NCBI GenBank assembly: GCA_964626055.1
Contig: CAZVDF010000052.1
Span: 1 to 24,055, forward strand
Origin: JAFGSG01 sp964626055
Lineage (GTDB): Bacteria; Spirochaetota; UBA4802; JAFGDQ01
Direction: 5' to 3'
Length of the DNA: 24,055 nucleotides
How positions within the stretch are numbered: the stretch's first letter is position 1; each line of letters begins with the position of its first letter. The position numbers and the translations under genes are program-made. Shown here piece after piece: positions 1 through 6,748 of this stretch. A model generated the notes under the pieces. It was given only the letters and a program-made list of their open reading frames with translations, did no database searches and was not told the DNA's origin.

Positions 1-240
1 CTGGTTGGTTTACCTCGTGCGGATATGTATTAATTCAATCGTAAAATGCTATAGTATGAAATAATTTATTAATGATAATAGATCAGGAATAATATAGAAA
101 ACCAATTATAAATAAAGAAATAATACTCCCGAATCACTTTATGGAATTTACCAAAGATATATGGTAATATATGAATGAAGAATTAAAAAATAATCTTAAT
201 GCTGTTTTTAAAATACTAAAACATAAGTTTCAGCGATGGT

Positions 241-281
241 ACCCCCTCAGGGGGATAGGGGGGAGGGAAATTTAATTTCCC
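241..281. repeat. GC-rich REP-like palindromic sequence
   Basis: The stretch has CCCCTCAGGGG at 242-252, a G-rich run, then the near-perfect palindrome GGGAAATTTAATTTCCC (265-281, 8-base arms around one central base). Its composition stands out sharply against AT-rich flanks and resembles the C/G-rich repeat between glpA and glpB. It is probably a dispersed intergenic repeat. Its family cannot be confirmed from one window. Confidence 0.45.
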
Positions 282-300
282 AAGAATTCGGAAAGAGCTA

Positions 301-361
301 AATAATTTATAGAAGTCATTGCGAAATTATAGTTTTATCGGCCGGAAATTCATTTGACTTC
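301..361. repeat. Degenerate inverted repeat with GAAGTCA / TGACTTC ends
   Basis: GAAGTCA at 312-318 is the exact reverse complement of TGACTTC at 355-361. A 7-bp hairpin (ATAATTT 302-308 with AAATTAT 324-330) encloses the first motif. The 20 bases at 309-328 match 16 of 20 positions at 11483-11502, and both resemble the reverse complement of the centre of the hairpin at 11519-11600. This suggests a decayed copy of one repeat family. It overlaps the candidate -35 box of glpA. Confidence 0.4.
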
Positions 362-383
362 ATCTGGGGAAATGCGGTATTTA
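354..383 (+). promoter_or_regulatory. Possible sigma-70-type promoter for glpA
   Basis: TTGACT (354-359) is a good -35 match, followed after 18 bases by TATTTA (378-383), a weak -10; an overlapping TTTAAT at 380-385 is closer to consensus but gives a 20-base spacer. It ends 44 bases before the glpA start codon. The -35 lies inside the degenerate inverted repeat. Weak candidate only. Confidence 0.3.
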
Positions 384-427
384 ATAAATGTATATTTTAA
401 GATGAGCTCGACTAAGGCGGTTTAAAC

Positions 428-2044
428 ATGAAAAGGATCGAAACTGAAGCTGTTGTGATCGGCGGCGGAGCTACGGGCGCAGGCACTCTCAGGGACCTTT
501 CATTGCGCGGGGTAAAAGCAATCTTAATAGAGAAGAACGATATTGCTTCCGGCACAACCGGCAGAAATCACGGACTGTTGCATTCCGGGACCCGTTATGC
601 GGTGAAAGACATTGAATCGGCAACGGAATGCATTTCCGAGAATAAAATATTAAAAAAGATAGCCCGCAACTGCATAGAAGATACGGGCGGGCTTTACGTT
701 ACGCTTCCCGGGGATGACATATCCTATCATACTAAATTAATTGCACAGTGCCGTGTGGCCGGGATACCTTGCGAAGAAGTCAGCGTAAAAGAAGCTCTGA
801 AAATGGAGCCGAACGTTAATCCGGGGATTGTCTCGGCCCTGCGAGTCCCGGATGGCTCGATAGATCCATTCAGGCTGGCTGTGGCAAATATTCTGGATTC
901 CGAAGAACACGGCGCAAGGGTATATACATACACGCAGATCACGGATTTAATCAGAGATGGAAATGCCGTAAAAGGCGTTAAGTGCCATGACAAAAAAAGC
1001 GGGGAAGACTTTGAAATTTACTCAGGTATAGTTATTAATGCATCCGGTATCTGGTCGCAGTATGTTTGCGGGCTGGCCGGTGTCGATCTAAAAATGACCG
1101 CTTCCAAGGGAACTATGATAGTGATTGATTACAGAATCAATAAAATGGTGATAAACTGGTGCCGCCCGCCAGCTGACGGCGATATCATTGTACCCAGCGA
1201 TACGGTATCCATAATCGGTACTACATCGAAGAACATCGAATACGGCGCAATAGACGATCCCATGCCCGATGATGACGAAATCGAGGAGATGCTGGCAAAT
1301 GGCAGGGAACTGATACCCGCTGTGGCTAAAGCAAGGATACTGCGGGTATATGCGGGCGTGCGACCTCTTATTGCAGATTCGGTAAATACAGCAGAGAGCG
1401 GAAGAGAAGTCAGCCGCGGCATTGCGCTGGAAGATCACGAGGAGCGCGACGGCATTTCCGGTTTCATCACGATCACGGGCGGCAAACTTATGACTTACAG
1501 GCTTATGTCCGAAATGGCAGCCGATCTCGCCTGTAAAAAGCTGAATGTCGGCAAAAAATGCTCAACTCACAAAAGACCGCTTCCCGGCTCTGAAATAAAA
1601 AATTTTCCCGGAAAGTCCTCCAGGATATTTACGGGAATTGCGAATTCGGTTGTCGGATCAACCTTTACCCGCCATGGCGGAAGAATAGCGCGGATACTGA
1701 AGCAGGATAAAAAAAATTACCGTCTTATCTGCGAATGCGAAATGGTTACTGAAGGCGAAGTTGAATATGCCGTAAAAAATTTTGATGTGAGAGATCTGGA
1801 GGATCTCAAACGAAGAACAAGGCTGGGTATGGGGCCCTGCCAGGGCGAACTTTGCGCGTACAGGGCTGCGGGGCTCTTTATTCTTTTTAAAGGGACCCCG
1901 CCGGAAGAGGCCGGTAATCTTTTAAAGGAATTTATTGAAGAACGCTGGAAAGGGATCAGGCCTGTTCTATGGGGCGATGCAATGCGCGAGGCGGAATTCA
2001 TATACTGGATATATCAGGGTTTGTTCGGCATGGGAGATGTGTGA
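428..2044 (+). CDS. glpA: Anaerobic glycerol-3-phosphate dehydrogenase, subunit A (large FAD subunit)
   Basis: GlpA is the catalytic FAD subunit of the three-part anaerobic enzyme that oxidises sn-glycerol-3-phosphate to dihydroxyacetone phosphate. The N-terminus has the dinucleotide-binding motif AVVIGGGATGAG (glycines at residues 12-17) followed by the GTTGRNHGLLHSGTRY block typical of DAO/GlpD-family oxidases. The C-terminus has a BFD-like [2Fe-2S] domain with four cysteines: C435 and C437 (CEC), C471 and C476 (PCQGELC). At 538 residues it is close to the E. coli protein. The ATG is preceded by AAGGCGG at 414-420, a good ribosome binding site. It is the first gene of glpA-glpB-glpC, with a 131-base gap to glpB. 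No glycerol kinase or facilitator gene is nearby, so the source of the substrate (glycerol or phospholipid head groups) is not shown here. Confidence 0.95.
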   Translation: MKRIETEAVVIGGGATGAGTLRDLSLRGVKAILIEKNDIASGTTGRNHGLLHSGTRYAVKDIESATECISENKILKKIARNCIEDTGGLYVTLPGDDISYHTKLIAQCRVAGIPCEEVSVKEALKMEPNVNPGIVSALRVPDGSIDPFRLAVANILDSEEHGARVYTYTQITDLIRDGNAVKGVKCHDKKSGEDFEIYSGIVINASGIWSQYVCGLAGVDLKMTASKGTMIVIDYRINKMVINWCRPPADGDIIVPSDTVSIIGTTSKNIEYGAIDDPMPDDDEIEEMLANGRELIPAVAKARILRVYAGVRPLIADSVNTAESGREVSRGIALEDHEERDGISGFITITGGKLMTYRLMSEMAADLACKKLNVGKKCSTHKRPLPGSEIKNFPGKSSRIFTGIANSVVGSTFTRHGGRIARILKQDKKNYRLICECEMVTEGEVEYAVKNFDVRDLEDLKRRTRLGMGPCQGELCAYRAAGLFILFKGTPPEEAGNLLKEFIEERWKGIRPVLWGDAMREAEFIYWIYQGLFGMGDV

Positions 2045-2046
2045 TA

Positions 2047-2132
2047 CCTCATCCCCCTGACCCCCTTCTCCCGAAAGGAGAAGAGGGAATGTCTTTCCCT
2101 TTCCCCGCGGGGAGGGAGACGGAGGGTGAGGG
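2047..2132. repeat. C/G-rich imperfect palindromic repeat between glpA and glpB
   Basis: The left half is C-rich (CCTCATCCCCCTGACCCCC) and the right half G-rich (GGAGGGAGACGGAGGGTGAG), forming a long imperfect inverted repeat. Inside are two tighter hairpins: CTTCTCC-CGAAA-GGAGAAG near 2065-2083 and CCCC-GC-GGGG near 2103-2112. It begins 3 bases after the glpA stop. It resembles CCTCACCC-type dispersed intergenic repeats known from many bacterial genomes. No T-run follows directly, so it is not a classical terminator, but in RNA it would fold strongly and could protect or attenuate the glp message. Confidence 0.7.
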
Positions 2133-2175
2133 CTAAGATTGTTTCAGTTAAAAAAAATTAGGAGAAAATTCTCAA

Positions 2176-3483
2176 TTGAATTATGATTGTATCATTATCG
2201 GAGGCGGGATTTCCGGGCTTGTTTGCGGGATAAAATGCGTTAAAGAAGGCCTGAACTGCGCAATTATTTCCGCAGGAATGAGCGCGCTCCATTTCGCTTC
2301 GGGTTCAATAGATGTTTTCGGATATGACGACCGGGGGAAACATATTGAAAATCCGTTCGATCATATTGAAAAGCATATTGCATCTCATAAAGACCATCCC
2401 TATGCGAAATGCGGTATTTCCGATATCAAAGAGGCTTTATTTTTTCTAAAGGAAACAATTGCCGAAGAAGATATTGATTTGAATCATAATGAAGATAAAA
2501 ATCATTTTCATCTTTCAACGCTCGGCGTGTTAAAGCCGTCTTTTTTTTCCCAGCGAAGCATGTACAATGAAAAGATACGGGATGCGTTTAAAAAAAGATC
2601 AAAGATTGCAGTGCTTGATTTTGAAGGATACAGGGATTTTTATTCTGAAATTACAATTGCCAATATCAAAAAGAATCCTTTTTTTAAAGACGTTGATATC
2701 ATTGCCGGAAATATCAGGTTCCCGGATCCAGGCAGCAATAAAAAAAATCCTTTCGAGTTCAGATCGGTCGATATCGCAAGGATTTTTGACACTGCCAAGT
2801 ATCTTGAGAATATTTCTGAACAGATAAATTATGTAGCTAAAAATGCGGATATTGTATGTCTCCCCGCATTTATGGGCATTAAGAATTATAAGAAACATCA
2901 TGAAATTCTTCAGCTATCAACCGGAAAGATCATTTATGAAATCCCGGGTCTGCCCCCGTCGCTTCCTGGTATGAGGCTTGATAATGCATTAAAATCCAGG
3001 TTCGCGGCTATGGGCGGCGTACTGATATCCGGGGATAAGGTCATTGGGGGCGGAAAAGAAGGCGGAGCAATAGATCACATTACCACTCAAAATAATAAGG
3101 ATGCATTATTAAAAGCGCATTTTTATGTGCTGGCCAGCGGCAGTTTTTTCAGCTGCGGTCTGGCGTCGGATTCTGCGTCAATAAAAGAACAGGTATTTAA
3201 TCTTAAAGTCAATTTTTCAGGCAGCCGCAGAGACTGGGCAGGGGAGATGCTATTCAATAAAGAAAGTCATAAGTTTATTGAATTTGGAGTTGATACTAAT
3301 GAGTTTTTAAATCCGTTCGACGCTTCCGGTAATATCGTATCTAATTTGTTCTGCGCCGGGGCCGTTCTTTCCGGGTACAATCCGGTTAAAGACGCTTCCG
3401 GGGGCGGAGTTGCGGTTTCTACTGGCTATTATGCCGCGAAGAATATTATTAAGTTGTTAAGATTAGATGATTCAAGGAAATGA
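2176..3483 (+). CDS. glpB: Anaerobic glycerol-3-phosphate dehydrogenase, subunit B
   Basis: GlpB is the second flavoprotein subunit, linking the GlpA catalytic subunit to the iron-sulfur subunit GlpC. The protein (435 residues; E. coli GlpB is about 420) opens with YDCIIIGGGISGLVCGIKC, a clear FAD-binding Rossmann motif, and ends with a FAD-family block around NLFCAGAVLSGYNPVKDAS with a glycine-rich GGGVAVSTGYYAA, typical of this family. The start is TTG at 2176, supported by TTAGGAG at 2158-2164, 11 bases upstream; the Rossmann fold begins immediately, so no later start is sensible. Position between glpA and glpC confirms the assignment, because sequence alone would only say 'FAD-dependent oxidoreductase'. 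A 27-bp-armed hairpin follows in the gap to glpC. Confidence 0.88.
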   Translation: MNYDCIIIGGGISGLVCGIKCVKEGLNCAIISAGMSALHFASGSIDVFGYDDRGKHIENPFDHIEKHIASHKDHPYAKCGISDIKEALFFLKETIAEEDIDLNHNEDKNHFHLSTLGVLKPSFFSQRSMYNEKIRDAFKKRSKIAVLDFEGYRDFYSEITIANIKKNPFFKDVDIIAGNIRFPDPGSNKKNPFEFRSVDIARIFDTAKYLENISEQINYVAKNADIVCLPAFMGIKNYKKHHEILQLSTGKIIYEIPGLPPSLPGMRLDNALKSRFAAMGGVLISGDKVIGGGKEGGAIDHITTQNNKDALLKAHFYVLASGSFFSCGLASDSASIKEQVFNLKVNFSGSRRDWAGEMLFNKESHKFIEFGVDTNEFLNPFDASGNIVSNLFCAGAVLSGYNPVKDASGGGVAVSTGYYAAKNIIKLLRLDDSRK

Positions 3484-3529
3484 TTTAGAGTGCATCCCAA
3501 AACCTATATAAACTAAAAGGCAATAAATG

Positions 3530-3617
3530 GCAATATCAATACTATCTATAATTTCCTGCGGAACTCGGCCTTTGGCCTCAGACAGTCCTCGGAAATTATA
3601 GATAGTATTGATATTGC
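3530..3617. repeat. Perfect 27-bp inverted repeat with 34-base centre (element A)
   Basis: The arms 3530-3556 and 3591-3617 are exact reverse complements over 27 bases. The arms are AT-rich and the centre (3557-3590) is GC-rich, with its own small palindrome GGCC-TTT-GGCC. Read on the - strand the centre begins GAGGAC and ends with CCGAGTTCCGCA, motifs shared with the centre of the second long hairpin at 11519-11600 although the arms are unrelated. It lies between glpB and glpC. Only a short TTT follows (3618-3620), so a classical terminator is unlikely. Confidence 0.9.
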
Positions 3618-3646
3618 TTTGCTATTAAAATTTTAAGGATGTAACA

Positions 3647-4852
3647 GTGCTTGATATAGATAACATCAGTTTCGATCACTGCATAAAATGTACGGTATGC
3701 ACCGTCTACTGCCCGGTAGCGCGGACTACTCATTTTTTTCCCGGCCCCAAGCAATCCGGTCCGGATTCCGAGCGTTTGCGAATAAAAAATCCCATGCTTC
3801 TGGACGAGTCGCTGAAGTATTGTTCAAATTGCAAGCGCTGCGAGATAGCATGCCCGTCAAACGTCAGGATAGCGGATATAATTCAGCTTTCGAAATGGAA
3901 ATACTTTAAAAAGAGATTCAGGGTAAGGGATTATTTTCTTGCGCGTACGGATCTTCTCGGAGGTTTTGCGGTCCGTTTCTGCTTTATAGTAAATCTGCTT
4001 ACCGGATTATCTCCGGTCAAATTCATGCTGGATAAATTATTAAAAATACCGTCGAAAAGGATTTTCCCGAAATATGAATGCGGGACATTCCATGGATGGT
4101 ACAGGAAACTGGAAAAGCCGCAGAAGGCTTTTAAAAGAAAAGTACTGTATTTCCACGGCTGCTATGTTGAATATAATCATCACGAACTCGGAAAGGATCT
4201 GATAAAGGTACTGAATGCGATGGACATAGGCGTCGTGATAGCTCCCGAGAAATGCTGCGGAGTGCCGTTAATTGCGAACGGTTACACAGAAAAGGCCCGC
4301 AGGAACGCCCGCTTTAACATAAAGTCATTAAGCAATGAGCTTAAGGAAAGCGATATGAAGATAGTTACGACATCGTCAAGCTGCAATATAGCCCTTAAGC
4401 ATGAATATCCCAGCCTGCTGGAACTTGATAATTCCGGCATTGCGGATCGTCTTAATTTCATAACGCGCTTTATTTATGAAGAGTTCGGCAAAGGCAATAT
4501 ACCTGGAATGAAGCCCGTACATATGAAAGCCGCGTATCATTCTCCCTGCCATCTCGTTCGAATGGGCGGCAATATGTACACTATCGATGTTCTTAAAAAG
4601 ATTCCCGGACTTGAACTCCGCGTTCTGCACTCGGAGTGCTGCGGGATGTCGGGCACGTACGGCTTTAAGAATGAATTTTACGATATATCGCAGAAAGTGG
4701 GGAATGAACTTTTCGATACAATTAGAAAGGCATCTCCGGATATTGTGATTACAGACTGTGAATCGTGCAAATGGCAGATCGAGATGAATACCCCGTACAA
4801 AGCTCTTCATCCGGTATCGGTGCTTGCAAAGGCGATACGCTATTCATTCTAA
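3647..4852 (+). CDS. glpC: Anaerobic glycerol-3-phosphate dehydrogenase, iron-sulfur subunit C
   Basis: GlpC is the iron-sulfur, membrane-associated subunit that passes electrons from GlpAB to the quinone pool. Two ferredoxin-type clusters are visible at the N-terminus: CIKCTVCTVYCP (C12, C15, C18, C22) and CSNCKRCEIACP near residue 65. The second half has two cysteine-rich CCG domains: HGCYVEYNHH with EKCCGVPL, and HSPCHLVRMGG with SECCGMSG, as in heterodisulfide-reductase-D-like proteins. At 401 residues the length matches the family. The start is GTG, with AAGGAT at 3635-3640 as ribosome binding site; the first cluster lies 12 residues in. Its last 9 bases overlap the 3' end of the convergent radical SAM gene, so transcripts from the two sides would be antisense at their ends. 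Confidence 0.92.
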   Translation: MLDIDNISFDHCIKCTVCTVYCPVARTTHFFPGPKQSGPDSERLRIKNPMLLDESLKYCSNCKRCEIACPSNVRIADIIQLSKWKYFKKRFRVRDYFLARTDLLGGFAVRFCFIVNLLTGLSPVKFMLDKLLKIPSKRIFPKYECGTFHGWYRKLEKPQKAFKRKVLYFHGCYVEYNHHELGKDLIKVLNAMDIGVVIAPEKCCGVPLIANGYTEKARRNARFNIKSLSNELKESDMKIVTTSSSCNIALKHEYPSLLELDNSGIADRLNFITRFIYEEFGKGNIPGMKPVHMKAAYHSPCHLVRMGGNMYTIDVLKKIPGLELRVLHSECCGMSGTYGFKNEFYDISQKVGNELFDTIRKASPDIVITDCESCKWQIEMNTPYKALHPVSVLAKAIRYSF

Positions 4853-6502
4853 AAACACTGGTTCATTTTTCCCCCTGGCAAAAAGTACTAAATTTTTTCC
4901 TCCAAGATATTTTTCCCTGAATTCCGTCGTTTCCGGGAAAAAGAAGTTTGATCTCATTATGTATTCGTAGTTGATATTCGGCCCGCTCGCCTGCTTTATG
5001 ATCCGTCCTTCTTTTAAACTTGAAATAAGTTTTTTTCGTTTTTTACGCGCATGTTCTGTCTTCAGCATTTTAGGGAACCGGTTGGAAGAAGGAGAAGCGC
5101 ACCAGTCCCATCTCAGGCAGTCGAGAATATATTCAGGCTTTATTCCCGATGCAATTGCGCTCCCGGCCAGGATCTCGGCAAGGTATTCCCATCGCATCCC
5201 GGAATGCGGCTGTGATTTTTTTTCTGCGACGTCCGCAAGGATTTCGAATAAATTAAAAGGGGAAGTTCGCAGAGTCAGCAGGTTTTCAAGAGTCATTTTA
5301 AAGCGATGTGAATTATAGATCATATCCACCAGCTTTGCGATCTTTTTGATTTTTTTCATTTGCAGCGCGCTTAGCCAGCGGTTCTCCGTAACCTCGTACG
5401 GAGTGTCCGGGTCGTATCGCAGCCACCATTCTTCCCTCCGTTCAATGACTTCGGTTCCGGGCAGTACCTTTAAATATCCGAGCTGGAAATGATCCGCATC
5501 GAGAGAATATACTTCGTTGAATGAGAATGCGAGCGAATCGTAATCTTCGAATGGAAGTCCGGCAATAAGGTCAACATGAATTGGAATAGCATTCATCCCG
5601 ATGAGTGTTTTAATCTTCGGCTTGATGTTTCCCCAGTCCCCTGTCCTGTTCACTGCTTTCAGCGCAGCCCCGCATGTCGATTGTATACCGATTTCGAACT
5701 GGAAAAGTCCGGGCGGACAGTTTTTAAGCAGGTTGAAGTCGTCTTCGCCGATAAGATCCGGATGTACCTCGAAATGGAACCTGGTGCCGGATCCCGGATA
5801 CGAATCCATAATATGTTTCCAGACCGCGTGCGCGTGTTTTTTATTCGAGTTAAAAGTCCGGTCGACAAATTTTATCATTTTGGGCTTATGGTTCATTAAT
5901 AAATATATTTCTTTTACTATCTGGTCTATTTCTCTAAACCCGAGCCGCTGGTCTTCGCGCGATGAAAGACAATAAGCGCATTTAAAAAGACAGCCCCGGC
6001 TTGTTTCGTAATATATCTTTCTGTGTTCGAATGAATCGATGTCCTTATCGGTGTAAGGGAATGGTATTTCCCGGAATGGAGGGTTGTTTTTTTTCAAAAA
6101 TTTTTTTTCGGATTTAAAGCCGCATGCAAGAAGAGTGCGGAAAGCCTCCTCGCCGTGGCCCTGGACTATATTGTCGATGAAGCCGAATTGAGTAAGCCAG
6201 TCTTCCGGATTGTATCCTGCGTCCGGTCCGCCAAGTACTATCCTGGGCCGTTCGCGGAACCTGCCGAGAGCGCTTAAAATTTTCCGCACAATGCCCGTGT
6301 TCCATATATAGACTGAAAAAGCGACGGCGTCCGGCCGTTCTTCTTCAATGCATCTTATGATCTCGGCTGCGGGTGTGTGAATGGTAAACTCCCGGATAAG
6401 CACATCCCACGGAAGATCCCGTACGTATTCCCGCAGATAATAAAGCGCGGTCGCCGGGTGAGAGAACCGCGCGTTTATACCGATTAACAGAACTTTATTC
6501 AT
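4844..6502 (-). CDS. B12-binding domain radical SAM protein, DUF4080 type
   Basis: The N-terminal ~130 residues form a cobalamin-binding-like Rossmann domain (INARFSHPATALYYLREYVR near residue 9, RIVLGGPDAGYNPE near 87). The radical SAM core follows, with the cluster motif CLFKCAYC (C171, C175, C178). The region after about residue 370, including a WEYLAEILAG stretch, matches what I know of the DUF4080 C-terminus in this family. Such proteins are usually methyltransferases or modifying enzymes of unknown substrate and need anaerobic conditions. The B12 domain lacks an evident DxHxxG motif, which is common in this group. 552 residues. No Shine-Dalgarno sequence is visible before the ATG at 6502 (AT-rich upstream). 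It is a single-gene unit, convergent with glpC and divergent from the activase gene, so the neighbours give no clue to its substrate. Confidence 0.85.
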   Translation of the reverse strand: MNKVLLIGINARFSHPATALYYLREYVRDLPWDVLIREFTIHTPAAEIIRCIEEERPDAVAFSVYIWNTGIVRKILSALGRFRERPRIVLGGPDAGYNPEDWLTQFGFIDNIVQGHGEEAFRTLLACGFKSEKKFLKKNNPPFREIPFPYTDKDIDSFEHRKIYYETSRGCLFKCAYCLSSREDQRLGFREIDQIVKEIYLLMNHKPKMIKFVDRTFNSNKKHAHAVWKHIMDSYPGSGTRFHFEVHPDLIGEDDFNLLKNCPPGLFQFEIGIQSTCGAALKAVNRTGDWGNIKPKIKTLIGMNAIPIHVDLIAGLPFEDYDSLAFSFNEVYSLDADHFQLGYLKVLPGTEVIERREEWWLRYDPDTPYEVTENRWLSALQMKKIKKIAKLVDMIYNSHRFKMTLENLLTLRTSPFNLFEILADVAEKKSQPHSGMRWEYLAEILAGSAIASGIKPEYILDCLRWDWCASPSSNRFPKMLKTEHARKKRKKLISSLKEGRIIKQASGPNINYEYIMRSNFFFPETTEFREKYLGGKNLVLFARGKNEPVFLE

Positions 6503-6638
6503 TTATAGCATATATAAATAGCGATATTAAACGTCAATTATTTCTTGACTTTATATTTCATAATACTGTTGTTTGTTTACAAGTTATTTTGAGATGGCTT
6601 CTGGTAAATTTCAGTTTATTTTAAGGCGTAATGCTATA

Positions 6639-6658
6639 CTTCGATGCTTGCATCGAGG
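6639..6658. promoter_or_regulatory. Small hairpin in the divergent intergenic region
   Basis: CTTCGATG (6639-6646) and CATCGAGG (6651-6658) pair over 8 positions (one G-T) around the loop CTTG. No T-run follows. It lies 90 bases upstream of the activase start, in the 246-base gap between two divergent genes, and may sit in a 5' leader. Function unknown. Confidence 0.4.
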
Positions 6659-6692
6659 TTATAAAACTTTCTAAGATAGCCTGTAATAACAG

Positions 6693-6715
6693 TTCATTAA
6701 TACCATTTTAATGAA
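6693..6715. promoter_or_regulatory. Operator-like palindrome upstream of the activase gene
   Basis: TTCATTAA (6693-6700) and TTAATGAA (6708-6715) are perfect inverted half-sites separated by 7 bases, 33 bases before the ATG. The size and symmetry suit a dimeric repressor site, but AT-rich palindromes also arise by chance, and no regulator gene is adjacent. Confidence 0.3.
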
Positions 6716-6748
6716 TGATAAAATGATAATTCAATTTAAAAAGATAAA

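Larger units (their letters stand above)
1..427. other. Upstream non-coding stretch before glpA
   Basis: No supported gene lies here. The first 230 bases are AT-rich with scattered stops. One 34-codon ATG frame at 171-275 runs into the GC-rich repeat and has no ribosome binding site, so it is not called. The rest holds a GC-rich repeat (241-281), a degenerate inverted repeat (301-361) and a weak promoter candidate for glpA, each listed separately. Confidence 0.6.

Noticed and set aside
171..275. 34-codon ATG reading frame upstream of glpA
   Set aside because: It has no ribosome binding site, its last third is translated from the GC-rich repeat, and nothing in it looks like a conserved protein.
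3530..3617. Integron attC site or CRISPR unit as explanation for element A
   Set aside because: It has no RYYYAAC/GTTRRRY core sites, no integrase gene nearby and no regularly spaced repeats.
6545..6566. Promoter TTGACT ... TAATAC upstream of the activase gene
   Set aside because: The spacer is only 10 bases, too short for a sigma-70-type promoter, and no hexamer fits at 16-18 bases.
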